From Atrichornis clamosus (lineage: Eukaryota > Chordata > Aves > Passeriformes > Menuridae): DNA of 64,000 bases. Below the pieces are notes generated by a model that had not been told where the DNA came from, ran no database searches, and was given only the letters and a program-made list of their open reading frames with translations. The stretch covers positions 62,001-126,000 of the forward strand of contig WBMZ01010262.1 of NCBI GenBank assembly GCA_013400975.1, given 5' to 3'. This document shows, piece after piece, positions 11,761-24,864 of this stretch. Each line of letters begins with the position of its first letter. Positions within the stretch are counted from its first letter, which is position 1. A program made the position numbers and the translations under genes.

Positions 11761-14700
11761 ACAAAATTATAAATTAATCTGGGCCAAATTAGTCTAGTTC
11801 AATATCAGTGATTTGCCCTTTTCTCTGGAGAGGAGCACAACAACAGTCCTAAATAATTTCCCGATTGGCTTTACATATGGAGAATTCAGAAGGCACAAGA
11901 CTCATGGAGCTGGTGATCCCTTCAAAGGCACTCACTGAACACGTTGCCGGTGAAAAAGGCAGAGCAAGCATTTGGAAACTGCTCTGCGTGCCAGGGATCT
12001 CTGCCATGGTGCAAAGCAGTCCTTCAGCTACTCCCACCCAACAGCTTCCCACCCCCTTACTCCAGAGCTTCCCTGGCTCCTTGCATAATGTGTGTTAGTC
12101 ACCAGGTTACTTCAGCTTGCAGCACAGCCAAGCATTCCAGTGGCCAAGCACTCCCAGAGTGGCCTGTGAACGATGCTAAAGGACAATCTGGGCTAGCATT
12201 CTAAATTTTACACCAAAAAAAAAAAAAAAAGACACCCATTTAAACCGCAACAGGAATCCAAAAAGGTGATGAGCTGCCTGTGATTGGTATTAAATTGGTT
12301 GAAGTAAAGGAAGAAACAAACATTCCCTTTTTAAAAATAAAACAAAACAAAAAATCACTGTGGAAAAGATGTCCTTGCTAGTACAGATTTGAATTGGGGT
12401 CACATCACTACTGTTAGAGAAATTAGATGTAAAAAAACAAAATCTGTATTCAATATCAGTGTATTATAAGATAAGCTAACTTATGACTGAAGGGTCATTT
12501 TGGCAAAATAATTATAATCAATTTATGCTAAAGAGAGGGTATTTTGAATTTTCTTCTGTTTGTGTACATAAGGGATATAAAGTCACTTTAATGTTACTGC
12601 ACAAGACAAGTTATGAAGCATTTGTATTACAAAATGATACACGGTTCCTTAACAGAACCTCAGGCAAAGATAATTAGAATAAAGGATGTTTGTGACAATT
12701 TCAAATAAGATTAATATAATCTCCTGATAAAATTCTTCATAAGGGGCCTCAGCATTGGTGATATGACTCATTGCTTTGGTATTATCCATATTTTAGTGGT
12801 GTCTAATCTGCCAATATATGGATTTTAATATAGAATTAATTGTGGATAGAAGATTTTACATAGCATATTTATGAAGTTCCTATTCATTGATATACATTTA
12901 TGGCTTCAGAAGTGAGGCTTCTGCAATTCCTCGACCACTTACTGTCAGATTTAAATTGGTTTCTGAAGCTTCCTCGGGGAGAGATCTTCTGTGCTCGAGT
13001 GGCCTCCTACAGACACGGTGTCAGATCATGCAGGTTAATGAGACAGGCAGACAGAAGTGAGAATAAAGGCAGAGCAAACAGGTTAACAAACCCTCCCTGG
13101 GACTGGTGCTGCTACACACAGGCTGCTCCTGGCCCCCTCCCGGCCCTCCACGCACTGCAGTCACACATTGGTCTGAACACACACACACACACCAGGCAGC
13201 AGGAAAAACTTCCACAAGAAGATCACAAGAATCAACCACAGACACCTCCATTTAGCATAGACCTGAGTATTTTGAAGAGATCAGATAAGCTCAGCTCCCA
13301 CACCCACTTTCCATCGATGGTCTGCTTTTCTGCGCCACCTCCACCGCCGGCTCCCACGCCTGCCAGACTTCTGTTTATTTTTTAAGCAATCTGACATTTT
13401 GGGAAAGATTAGTTGCACCTCCAAATGCAACCTAACCCAAATAATTATGGTAAGTGCCCAAATACTGCCTTTTATGCCCTAATTGCAGTAAACAACCCAA
13501 CAGTTTAACGTTACCCACCATACACAGTTCCGTACCGTGGCCTGCAAGCAGGATTTGTGAGTCTTACAAAGGCACTAACCTAAAAATGGAGAAATTCAAG
13601 TGACTGTAACAAATATATCAGCACTTCAAGGTCTATCCATGATAGATTAGAAGCTTAGAAACAAAAAAGATTTCCAGGCAAAGGAAGCTGTTGCTCAGAG
13701 GGCCAATGCTGAGTCATTGGTTCCCAGAGTAACATTTGTGCCATGCAGGGCTCAGTTTCAGTTCAGGGGACACACAAGTCCCTTTAACATAAAACAGGAA
13801 AATTAATATCTCTCATCAAAGCCCACTTTGAGAGATCACACTTTGACAGGAAATAAATAAAAATCTAAACTCCCCAAAACCCAACAGAGCCAAAGTGAGG
13901 GAAACAGTCTGGTTTCAAATTTGAAGTAGCGGGGAAAAGAAAGGTGTCCCAAAAGTGTATGGAATTGCTGCAGAGAAATAGTAGGGTCCTCTCCTCCTAG
14001 TTTAGATTTCTGGCTCACAGTGTGGAGCCCCTGAAGTGTTTTCCTGGAGTGTCCCAAGCAAGTTACTCTCAGTATCCAAGGTGCAAGCTGAACACAGTGG
14101 TTTAGCAAAGAGGGTCTCAGGTCACTGCTGAGAGCATCCTAACAGGATAATGCAGAGCCAGCCATTAGCCCTTTTCTCAAGGTAATCACCACAGGGTGTA
14201 TAATCCAAAAGGAACTTTTTGTTTCTGACAAATAATGCTTTGAAGAGGGTCTGGGATGGCCCTGCTTTGGACAATCCTAATTCACACACCTGTGACACAG
14301 AGCTGCACATCCTCACCCTACAACACACGGGGCAGAGGCTCTCAGCCACCTTTGAATGGACAGAGACTTCCTGGGAAAGGTGGTGGGCAGAAGTAGATGC
14401 TCCTTGGACAAAGGGAAATCAGGCTCAAGGACAGGGCCAGAAGGAAAGGAAAAGACAAGGGAGGGAGCTCATCGCACAGAGAAGGACATCTGAGAGGTGC
14501 AGGCATTGAAGTAAAGGTGAAGGGAGTTTCTTTGAGGACATTTTCCAGTCAGAAAGCCAGTGATTGATGGAAAACAGTCCTGAATTCAAGGAACCAGCTG
14601 CAGTAGTGCAGTAGACAAAGGCAGTAGTTCATATTGCTGTTTTTAATGACTACCCTCTTTGCTCAAGACATTTGTGCATTTCAGTTAAAAAATATTATGG

Positions 14701-16085
14701 CATATGTTCTAATGAATCTTGACTTTTACAGCTATTATAATCTCCTTATAAAAGATTACAGCAGAGAAAAGTCATGTTTTTCTGTGTTGAAACCCTGGAT
14801 AACTTTTCTCAGCCATTGTGAAGTGCTGCTTATCAGGGCTTCACTTGCACAGAATGAGGCTGTGGTGCAGTTTCACTGCTTCTGGTTTCAGAGGCAGCTC
14901 AGGCACAGCCAGGTTGGTTATCTCCAAGTCATGTTCTGTGGCACAAGACAGATACCATCTCACAAAACAACACAGACAATACAGAGAAATGAGGCTTGGA
15001 CCCATCTGAAGAGTCTGAGATGAAGATCCATGAGAACTTTGAAACCTTTGTGCTGTGGATGCACTCGGTCCAAGCTTTCTCTTGCAGAAATGTGTGATAA
15101 AGGATAAAGATGTTTGACAATATTTCCTCCATCCCAAGCTACTGAAAAAGCTTCCTGATCCCCTGACAGGGGGGAATTATAAGATGCCCACCCCATTAGG
15201 TTAGTATAAATAACAATGCTTCCTCCTGAACACAAAATGCTGAGGAGGGAGGAGAAAAAAAAAGGTCATAATATAATCAGTACTCCAGTATTTCTTTAAG
15301 CAAGAACAGAGCTTTCAATATCTTGACTGCAAACCTAAAATCCCATGGCTTTGGAAGGAGTGAGAAGAATCTGAAAGCAGAAAGTAAAAAGGCAAGGTGT
15401 TCTGTTTGATTGAATTAATAATGTAGAAAAGTCTTCCCACGTAAGAAGCACAAATCCTGAAAGGAAAAATAAAACCTAAAATACTTTATCAAAAATAAAT
15501 GCAATTCACTTTTGAGTGAGGTGCATTAGCTCACTTTTTTCCTGCAGAAATGCTGGAATGCAGGTTACCTCCCACAAGCAGCCTTTGGTGAGGACCTTGG
15601 AGCCCCCAGACCAACCAGAATAACGTGAATCTCTCCCTTGCCAACAGCCCCACCTCGGCCACATCCCCGCAGCCAGGAACCACCCTCCTTCATGCAAGCA
15701 GGCTTTCCCAGCAGAGCCTTTGGGGAAGCAGTTAACCTTACTGGGAGCCCTACCTCCTAAATAAATGCATCTCTTCACCAAGGCACAGCAAAAGCAGAGG
15801 TCAGCGTGCCCTCTGCAGCGTGCAGGATACTCCGACATTCCCACATCAACTGCAGCGTTTCCATCCCTCTTTTTTAGTTTAATTTATGCCCTCGTTTCCT
15901 AATGAGCTGCACTAAAGCATTAAGCCCTGATGAGGAGGGCATTATCAGGAGACAACTTAGTATGCCCAACACATGATGCTCGATAGGTCAATTATAAGGT
16001 CAATTAACAAACCATATTCTCAGTCAGACTTTTTTGGGAGTAAAACCAGTATAAATTAACAGGCTTTTTAACTGCCTAGCAATTT
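11757..16085. other. Intergenic, no gene seen; a GC-richer patch at 12.9-13.4 kb
   Basis: It includes a 161-codon plus-strand open frame (12900-13385) in a locally GC-richer patch with a CA run (13177-13192) and a proline-rich end. It resembles no protein family I know, so it is left uncalled. An A-run of about 16 lies at 12215-12230. Confidence 0.65.
13177..13192 (+). repeat. CA dinucleotide repeat
   Basis: About eight AC units. Confidence 0.85.
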
Positions 16086-16124
16086 CCCCCCCCCCCTTTT
16101 TTTTTTGTTGTTTTTTTTCCCCCA
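16086..16124 (+). repeat. Poly-C/poly-T homopolymer tract
   Basis: About thirteen C, then a T-run, GTTG, a second T-run and CCCCC. It is low-complexity and error-prone in sequencing. Confidence 0.8.
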
Positions 16125-16733
16125 AGTCTGAAAAGCATTTGAGAAGGTGATTAAGAAAAAAAAAAAAGTCATTTAGAGGAGTTATTTCTTCACATCTTCA
16201 TTAAACCAAGGCAGTACTTTCTGAAATGGAGACAAATGTCAGTCTTTTACAGTTATATTTGAGTCTGAAAGCAGCTTTGTGCTTTATTTTTCTGTAGCTG
16301 AGGGAAAGAATTAAAAGATCCTTGTGCCTGGCTATGCACAAGTGGATGATACAGGGACGTGAGTCGAGCTAATTTATAAATTCACCTAAATTCAGCCTTG
16401 ACAAAACAACAATGTGACAACCTTTATCCATAAAGGCAGTTCACATGCACCATCTAATTTCAGACTTAGACTTGAAAATTTCCCATAATCCACAATTATC
16501 TGCAAGGTATTTCTTTCTCCCACAGTTACCCTGTGAAGGATGGAGACCACAGAGTGCAGCCCTTTAAGGAGGGGAGTTGCAGGTGTTGTGTGTGGGGTTT
16601 ATGGTATAATACTTGTAGATTTGATATCTGGAAGAGTCAAGAGACAACTAAAAATATATCAGGGTGTTCATTTTTATTTTGTTTTTCCTTTTTAAATCTT
16701 TTTGAGTGGTTTTTATTGACTTGTGCTTTACAG

Positions 16734-16760
16734 AAAAACAAACAAACAAACAAACAAAAA
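16734..16760 (+). repeat. AAAC microsatellite
   Basis: This is a run of CAAA units, about five, flanked by A-runs. Confidence 0.85.
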
Positions 16761-17108
16761 CCCCAATTTTTTTTTTAAAGATTCTTAGAAACCACACAAG
16801 ATAAATAAAAAATTTCTGAAGAAATTGAAATTGATGGTGATAAAGTAGGATGCAATAACGATGTATGTCTGAAGATCCAACCCACAACAGGACAAAAAAT
16901 GTTTTTGCTGATGACATATCTTTAACAAAATAATGCAGATTACTGGTTTGCTTGTGAGTATCTGTGTGAGTGTAGACTTAGACTGATTGTTTTATTTTTC
17001 ATACCATCAATCTGGTTATGGGGGTTCAGAGAGAGTCTCCATTATCTCCATCTCATTCAGGGGACACAGCAGCCAGTGGTTTAGGTCCCTTAGTCTGAGA
17101 ATTTATAT

Positions 17109-17220
17109 AAAAACTTTACTGATTTTGTTCTTTCTTATTTTCTTCTTTAACATACAGAGCATAAGAAAAACTTTACTGATTTTGTTCTTTCTTATTTTCT
17201 TCTTTAACATACAGAGCATA
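17109..17220 (+). repeat. 57-bp tandem duplication, two copies
   Basis: The 55 bases at 17109-17163 recur without a mismatch at 17166-17220, offset 57. The unit starts AAAAACTTTACTGATTTTG and ends CATACAGAGCATA. Perfect identity suggests a recent duplication, a possible length polymorphism, or an assembly artefact. It lies about 7 kb past the CTNNA2 end. Confidence 0.9.
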
Positions 17221-18940
17221 TTTACACAAAGTGGGATGGGAAACACTGCACCAGCCTGGATAAGCACAATGTGCTCCTCTGACTGCAGTTTCACCAGGAA
17301 AACTCCTTAGGATGATGAAAAGGGGTGGAAAGAGACATTGAAGATTGATCAAAAACCTTATGTTTCCTACATTCTTCCTTAGGCACCATTAATATTTAAA
17401 TGATAGAGCCTCCGTACACCTTTACGTCTTTCTTAAATTTAACATCAAATAAGCTGCATTCAGATAAACACTTTCTAAACTTATTTTAACCTATTTCTTC
17501 ACTTATTTCCAAGGAATTAGGCACAAAACTTTAAGATGACTGTACCTGACCATGTCCTATTTTATTTCAGGACTTGTTTTTTTAGGCTTGTTTCCAGAGT
17601 GTCTTTTCAGAGATGCCAGTGCAAAATGCTTTTTCTCCTCCTCCTCCCAAAGATACTAATTTGAAAATTTTCAAGGTACAAAGTGTAATGGCTTTCACAC
17701 AAATGCTGTCTTAGAGATATGGACTGTAAACCCCTTTTCGTGATTCTTTTAAAAGTAACCTAAAAAAGGATTGATTTGTGCAAAAATCAAACACCAGCCC
17801 TAGCATTTTAATGGGTGAAAGAGTGATCCAGGTCCCCTTCAATCATGAGATATGCTCCTAGATTCTTCATGCTGAAGTGAAGAAAGTTTACACATAAAAG
17901 AGACAGAATAGGTAGAAATGGATCAGTCAAAGCAGGGAATAAAATTATAAAGAAATAAAGAGAAAAAACAACCTGCAAGATCTTATCCAACACAGTTTTT
18001 GTCACTCCAGAAAACACCTATGATTTATGAACTTATATCCCTCTTTCCCATAGATATATCTTTGATATAGTGTCCATGCAAAATAGGAGCTGAGGTAATA
18101 ATTGAGTTTTTTCCCACTTAATCATTTGACAAAGTCACTGTTGTAGGTAAAAGATGATTTCTGTGGGCAGTAGAAGCACTTGAAGATGCACACACTGCGA
18201 AAGGCTAAAATCTCTTCCTGTGGACTGGTGACTCATGTTCAGTGTACAACAAATACTGATGTGTGAGATACCTGCAGCACACCCAGTGACCTCAGGCAGG
18301 GAACGTTCCCACTAATCCACACAAACATAAATCTGCAGTTTTTTGTGTTCCCAGTGACGGGCATCTCCCACAGTGCTTGTGATTTTTGAGACATCACTGC
18401 CGGTCTCTCATGCCCTCCAAACACACACAATTGTGTGAGCACCCAGATCAGCTCAGATCCACTAGGGAAAGGAGGAGCTTTCCTTCACAGGGCAGACAAA
18501 TGACTCACTGAAACCCCCCAGAGCTGCCTGAGCCCTCAGCTGTGCACTCTGCAGCTTTACAGCCCTGTCTGAAGGAACAAACGAACCTCAGGTGCGTGCG
18601 GGCTTCACACACCTCAGTGGCGAAGTCTGGTGGTCTGAATTCATTCCAGAATTATGGGCCAAATAATGGATCTTCCTTACAGCCTCAGTTATAGACCAGT
18701 GCCTAATTAATACTGAAAATTGTGTATGACAAGGAGCGGGGTGCCTGGGAGCTGCTGCAGGTTCCAGACACGGGGCTGTGTTAACACTGAGGGATGTTGG
18801 GCAGTGGTGCTGCTGGCAGGCTGAGGAAACCAGGAAGGGATGAACTGAACCAAGCTGGGCTTCCGCAGAGCCAGAAAACAAACAAAAACCAAACAAAAAC
18901 CCCCCAGATATGTATCGGGGTTCATATATATATTTACAAA
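17221..18940. other. Intergenic, no gene seen
   Basis: This is unique-looking AT-rich DNA. A short AAAC/AAAAACC simple repeat occurs at 18883-18903, just before the CR1 copy. No coding or RNA gene is supported. Confidence 0.7.
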
Positions 18941-19390
18941 AAATCATAGATTTTATAGAGGTTGGAAAAGCCCTCTCAGATCGCAGAGTCCAACCATTCC
19001 CCCAGCACTGCCAAGGCCACCACTTGTCCCCAGGTGCCACGTCTACACATTTTTTGAACACTTCCAAGGGATGGTGATTCCACCACACGAAAACCCTTCC
19101 TGTGAAGAATTTTTTCCCTGATATCCCACCTGACCCTCCCCTGGCACAGCCTGAGGCCATTTCCTCTCCTCCTGTCCCTGTTCCCTGGGAGCAGAGCCCA
19201 AATCCCTCTGGCTGCCCCCTCCTGGCAGGGAGTTGTGCAGAGCCACAAGGTCCCCCCTGAGCCTCCTTTTCTCCAGGCTGAGCCCCCCCAGCTCCCTCAG
19301 CTGCTCCTGGTGCTCCAGACCCTTCCCCAGCCCCATTCCCTTCCCTGGACACTCTCCAGCCCCTCAGTGTCTTTCTTGTAGTGAGGGGCT
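18941..19390 (-). mobile_element. CR1 LINE, 5'-truncated, best preserved copy
   Basis: About 450 nt of reversed CR1 3' region: AAATCATAGATTTTATAGAG, GTTGGAAAAGCCCTC, CCAGGTGCCACGTC, TTCCCTGGGAGCAGAGCCC and CTTTTCTCCAGGCTGAGCCC. The 254-codon minus-strand open frame at 18588-19352 runs through this element and its flank and is not an independent gene. Confidence 0.92.
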
Positions 19391-22300
19391 CATTATATAT
19401 CTATAGATACAGAAATATATATCTTTGCATTTGAAAACTCAGGCACTGGGATCTTCAGAGATCTTAAAAAACTCAATACATCCCATCCAGCAGGTCTTGT
19501 GACATCCTCACGATATTCCAGCTAAATAAAGGCAACACTTTCTTCCTGGGGAGTAGATTGCTGCTTGGCAGATTTTTGGTCATCTCTGTTGTCTCCTGGA
19601 AATTCTTGTGTCATGCATGAAGGCTCACAGGGAGCACACATAATTACACATAGACACAGAGAGACAAAAATAATCAAATAGTTTATGAGGAATTAAGACT
19701 TAAAAATGGATTTTTGATTTCATTTATCCCTCCTGTTAGCATCCAAATCTATGGTTCAACAAGGAGACAGAGCCATAAAGGTAATTTAATATGACCTCCT
19801 GGAAATGAAGGCCAAAGAACCTTTTTAAAATAATTTCTGCATGAAATATTTCAGGAAAAGAAAATAATAGATCAAACACATCCTTCTAGCAGAGTCATTA
19901 CCTCTGAATATTCTAGGAGGCTTTGGAAACATTACTTTATCTCTCTTTCTTCCCTGTGTTTAATTTTTAGTGAGCTGGGATAAAGCAGGTAAGTATAAAA
20001 ATTTCACATTCTGCAGTGATTCAACTCTTTCCAAGCCCATTATTATGCAGGAATTGCCAAACAACATTGGAACTTTGAAATTTTACCCAGAGGGAGAGGA
20101 TAATATTGGATAACAGCTACTCACCTATGACACCTCACCTAACAGTATCAAAAGAAGGAAACATTCCTCAAGTAATTAAATATTTATTCCTTTAAAGGTA
20201 TAACTAGAGCACAAAAATACATTTCTACCTCCCACAGCTTTTATCAAGCTGTCAAGTTCTCCATAACTTGGTGTTAACTGAGTCATAAAGGGAAAAATAT
20301 CTAAAGCAGGAGAAATGTGTGAACCCTTGCTTGAGGATGCTCTTGGTCATTCAGTGAGAAACTGGAAAAAATCTTGATTATTCCTGATCTCTGCAGGTGC
20401 AACTCAGCAGCAAGATCAGGGTGTGCTTAACTTCCAAACAGAGACTGAATTCCCTGCTAAAATGACATGGAATAACGTGCCTGCCCTTGGATACAGCTTC
20501 AGCCACAGCTTTCATTTCTGGACAAATTCCTGATGAAGTTTCAACCAAAAAATGTATCCTTTGTGTCTATTCCAGCTTCCTTTCTTCTCTACACGCATAT
20601 TCATCATCTTACAAAATTACTGAACAGCCAAGTCTGGTCTGAGAGGTTGTTTGACAGCATATTTATAAAAAGAGTGAAAGGAGATACACTGCCTTATTTC
20701 CCTTTTACGTCTTTAATTCAGATTCATATCAGGGAGTTCATTTAAAAAAGCCACAAACCTACTACTCAGTTTTTCCTTGAAAATCCCACTGAAATCTGCA
20801 TTTTTGTATGTTGAAATGTCATTTTAAGCCTATAAATATCCTTCCTCTGTATTAAACTTGAGTTTCACAGAGACACAGGAACCTTGCTTTGGTCAACTTT
20901 CACGTGGAGACACAGAACAAAGCCTCAATATAAAAATATCCACAAAGCATTTTTGTCTCTGTGGGATTGTTTCCCTCTGCATTTCCACACCTTGGTCCAC
21001 CTCTTTTTAAAGAGTAAAAGGACTGAACTATTGACCAGTATTTCACACTCTAAGGGCACTGTAGCAGGAAAATACCAGATCAAAGTGAATCTCTGCAGAG
21101 AGATGCTTTATCCCCTGCTTCCTTATTACAAAAGCATTTGTTCAACTTTAAACACATGAAAACTATCATTTATATGGAGCCAAGCACATAAACTCATGCA
21201 GAAGTTTAATGATGTGATTGAGATCACTGGGGATTAAGGATGCAAAGTACCCTGTCTGAGTAATGTACTGTTTTGCCACACTCCAAACCTCTATTCCTTT
21301 GTAGCAATGTCCTGCTCAGTAGTTCCTAGACTACTGCCTTCTTGACCTAAAACACATATTTAGCTATTTTAACTCTTCACTTTTGGATTAATTTAATAAA
21401 TAAACCAATAAGGGAAAAAAAAAATTGGAAAATTATTCTTAAAGTTATCTACAGGCTGTTTTCTTTAACTTCTTTGTTCAGGATCTGTCTCCTCGCTGAA
21501 GTATATTATAAATTGAAACACTTTCAAACTATTTTCCCATAGTTTCTTAAAATGGGAAGCCAAACCCTTTCCCCTAGGCTTCTTCTCAGGTCAAAAGCTA
21601 CAGCCATGTCTGTGAGAAGAATGTAACTGATTTGGCAGCTTGGGTGTGTAATTCTCATAGAGAAGACACAATGCCTGGCATACGGATAAGAAAAAGAGTG
21701 ATCACAGCATTTAAGACCACACCAGAAACTGTCCCTAGCTCAGGGAGCCCTCTCTGACCTTCGTGTTGATCTTCAGAACAGTCATTTGCTGTATATTTAT
21801 CTGCTGGAATAATGATTTAAATGATGATTTAAAAATAACTAAATTCTGTCATCAAGAAATATATAAATGTAATCACTTCTCTTGCACTGTAGGTATGATT
21901 TGAAGGGAAAATTTTCCAGGTTGCAGTAATACAGGAAGATGTATGATACCCACACATTTTGGTTGTGAACTGAGGTGATAGCCATGAGAAACAGATGCAA
22001 TTTCTGAGTGAAGGTGTGAGGGTCCAACTGGTGACACAAATTCCCTCACTTCCATGGAGGACTGGCTCTAGACAACATTTCCAAAATCCACATTATTTTT
22101 TTACACCTACACTTTATATTACACTTAAAGGTCTTTTGGATCTGTAAGATCTGCAAGATTTCCAGATGGAAAGTCTGTGGGATGAATTCTTGATTGGTGT
22201 AGTTATTGGAATTACCATTGTGGCAATCGTGACATGGGGAAAATGAATTCCACAATTTACTTAAGAAAAGTATATTTAAAAAAAAAATTGAACTTGCTGT

Positions 22301-24146
22301 TTGATAGCTCACTGTATCACCCCAAAGTTTTGAGTTATAAGGGCCAGTGATTACTTTTTGCTTATTTAGTAATTTCACAGAATCATGAAATGGTTTGGGT
22401 TGGAAGGGACCTTAAAGATCATCCAGTTTGAAACTGCAGGTGCTTACCTCATTCAGTCTCTCCTTGCATGACAGCCATTCCAGATTTTGTCATGCTGCTC
22501 ATGTCTCCATGTACTTTTCCATCCTAGAGCATTCCTTGCTTCAGATGAGTTTACAAAAACTGCATGAACTATTCAAACACAGGCACCCAGTACATTCCTC
22601 TGTCAAACCTGACCTCGCCCTGCTGGCTTCCCTCACCAGCTGAGCACTGAGCTGGCACGTCCTGGTTGGCTCTTGGTTCATTTTTTCTTTGCCATTTATC
22701 AACACTGAATTTTGTTGTGTGACCACAAAAATATTCAGGGCACAGACGTACCCTTCAAAAGGCAAATATTCCCTACAAAAGTGGGATTCTAATGGCCATG
22801 GACTCTGAATTTTCTGGAGCGTTTCACAGACACAGTCACCACTTTGACTGAGTGACATTGGATTCCTTCCACTGTGGTCCTTCTCTTTTCCAAGGAACTT
22901 CAGCAGTGGAGACGCCATATGTTCACAGAGGGAATTTGTCTACTGTGCTTCTTCTAAACATCGCTTAAGTTTGAGATGCGTTTTAAAGCAACAGGGTAAT
23001 TTTAAAGCAACCATTGAGTTAATCCATCACAGTTTAAGAGCAAAACACTTCTGAAGAAGTGCTATTACTCTTATTCATGGCAAATTGCCTATTTTCTTTT
23101 TTCATGCAGCACGCTGGGACATTTTAATTTGTCTTTTATTTGCTATTTTTGTCTTTAAACTCTGTATCTGTCTTTTGTCTCTGTAATTTCATTTGTAAAG
23201 ATCCCAATCACTTTTAGGGAGTTTACTGTTGCCACAAGTGATGTCAGTCCATGTCAGACTACAGGGCATTATAGGGAAAGCTCTGCAAGGACTTCCCACA
23301 TTTAATGTGTTTTGGTCATGTCTACACTCTCCAGCTCTGACTGGGGACCTGTTTTTATTACACAGCACAACTAAACAAAGCAAAAATAGTAATTTCCTAA
23401 AAGACCTCTGAGAGTACATTTCTTTACATAGACTGTGTAGGAGGGCAATAGAACAAAATTTGGTAGTTTGCTATTCTGAGCAATAATCAGCGTATCTGAG
23501 ACAGCATCCAAACATCTCTCAAAAACTCTGCAAGGGTGACACATCTCACTTATGGTGTAACTCAGTGTTTATCACAGTTCCAAATCCCTTGTGAGGTCAC
23601 AAACGTTCCCTTAAGTTGACAGTATTTAATTGTAAGAAAAATTAATAGATGCTCATTGTTTTTCTTTTATAAATACCAAGACTTTTTGATAACAATTATA
23701 CAGGCTCTGTAGTTGAGTCAATTGTTGGTCTTAAAAGGGAATAAAAGTAGGTATTTGTACAGTGAACTTTATATAGGTCTATAAAATATGACACAACAGA
23801 TGATTTCCAAGGTTCTGAAGTGTCAATAAATAAATACATTGAATTATTTTTGTGATGGTTCTGAGGTGTCATATTTAAACAATTTCATTCCACATGACAC
23901 ATATGCCTCATATGTACTGAGGCTTAAATCTGTCTCAGATTTAAACTCTGGTTTTGACCTACTGATCATGTTTGGCTTATTTTGGTTATTAAAAAAAAAT
24001 GAGAGAATTCACAAAAAAGTAAAAAGAAGAAGACAAAAAAAGTAAGCACGAGGCAGAATTAGTAACTCCGTACATCAGCTGTGATGCAGGAGATGTCTGT
24101 GCATTAAAGGAGTCGAGCCAAATTGAGGATTCCAAGGTTAAATGAG
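19391..24146. other. Intergenic DNA just downstream of CTNNA2
   Basis: AT-rich, with one short CR1 tail (22374-22430). The open frames here are under 130 codons and none carries a recognisable domain. No gene is seen. The part nearest 24 kb could still be transcribed if polyadenylation lies further downstream than called. Confidence 0.7.
22374..22430 (-). mobile_element. CR1 LINE 3' tail fragment
   Basis: CACAGAATCATGAAATGGTT, then TGGGTTGGAAGGGACCTTAA and AGATCATCCAG, is a reversed CR1 tail. It is truncated after about 55 nt. Confidence 0.85.
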
Positions 24147-24152
24147 TTTATT
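24147..24152 (-). terminator. Candidate distal polyadenylation signal (AATAAA)
   Basis: TTTATT on the plus strand gives AATAAA on the minus strand about 850 nt after the CTNNA2 stop. A 3' UTR of this size would be ordinary for the gene. Cleavage would be expected 10-30 nt further down, at about 24120-24137. No transcript evidence is available here. Confidence 0.4.
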
Positions 24153-24277
24153 GAGTTAGTGGTTACAATGGTATGTCAGATACCTGTAATCCAAGCTACA
24201 CCTACATATTTGCCTCTAAATTCTCACACTGTCAGTTTCCGTGTCTCTAAACATTCCACCACCAGGTCTTCTATTAC

Positions 24278-24320
24278 TAATATAATAATAATAATAATCA
24301 GAATAATAATCATAATATAA
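24278..24320 (-). repeat. ATT/TAA-rich simple repeat in the distal 3' UTR
   Basis: The plus strand has TAATAATAATAATAATC followed by AATAATAATCATAATA. In the transcript this would read as UUAUUAUUA, an AU-rich stretch about 130-170 nt before the distal AATAAA. Confidence 0.75.
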
Positions 24321-24729
24321 AAGGCAATGTCAATCACCATATTGTGCTTCATACTCCACCATAAGGAATTCAATTGGCAAAATTAAACCTCTGGTCATAT
24401 TAATGGGATTAATTGAAATGTGAGCAATCATAACACTACTAGAATAGAAAGAACAAAATCTTTTTTTAAAAGAAGCATTTTTAAGATGAATTAGTTTGAA
24501 TCTGTTTTAAAAATTCACATACTATAATGAAGATTACTTAAAAGTTATATCATTTAATTATTGGGCCACACATTGAAGCATATTGGCTAGTACATTTTTG
24601 CACTGCAACAGAAGCAATACAAGCTTTATGGTCTACCATTACAATTCCTTTTTTTTTTTTTTTTCACTTAATATACCTGCCAACCTAATGTTTCTTGCAT
24701 GCATAAAAATTTTGGGGTTTAGACTTGAA

Positions 24730-24742
24730 TTTATTATTTATT
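24730..24742 (-). terminator. Candidate proximal polyadenylation signals (two AATAAA)
   Basis: The plus strand has TTTATT at 24730-24735 and 24737-24742, giving two AATAAA hexamers on the minus strand about 260-275 nt after the stop codon. They could end a short 3' UTR. The hexamer is common by chance in AT-rich DNA, so this is a candidate only. Confidence 0.35.
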
Positions 24743-24838
24743 CCACACGTACCCCCGTGATGCAAATTCTTTGGCCAATTTAATACTATAGTTTAGTTTA
24801 AAAAGGAAGCTTGGAGTAAGTCCACTTAACATCAGAAG

Positions 24839-24864
24839 GCAATGCCCTAAATTTTGGGCATTGC
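24839..24864. repeat. 26-nt near-perfect palindrome in the 3' UTR
   Basis: GCAATGCCC and GGGCATTGC are exact inverted copies. Between them TAAA and TTTT pair at three of four positions, giving 12 of 13 pairs if extended as a cruciform. In RNA the middle would have to open as a loop, leaving a 9-bp stem. Confidence 0.8.

Noticed and set aside
18588..19352. 254-codon minus-strand open frame, one of the longest in the window
   Set aside because: It runs through a reversed CR1 3' region (18941-19390) and its flank. The open frame is a property of the GC-rich element, with no domain of its own.
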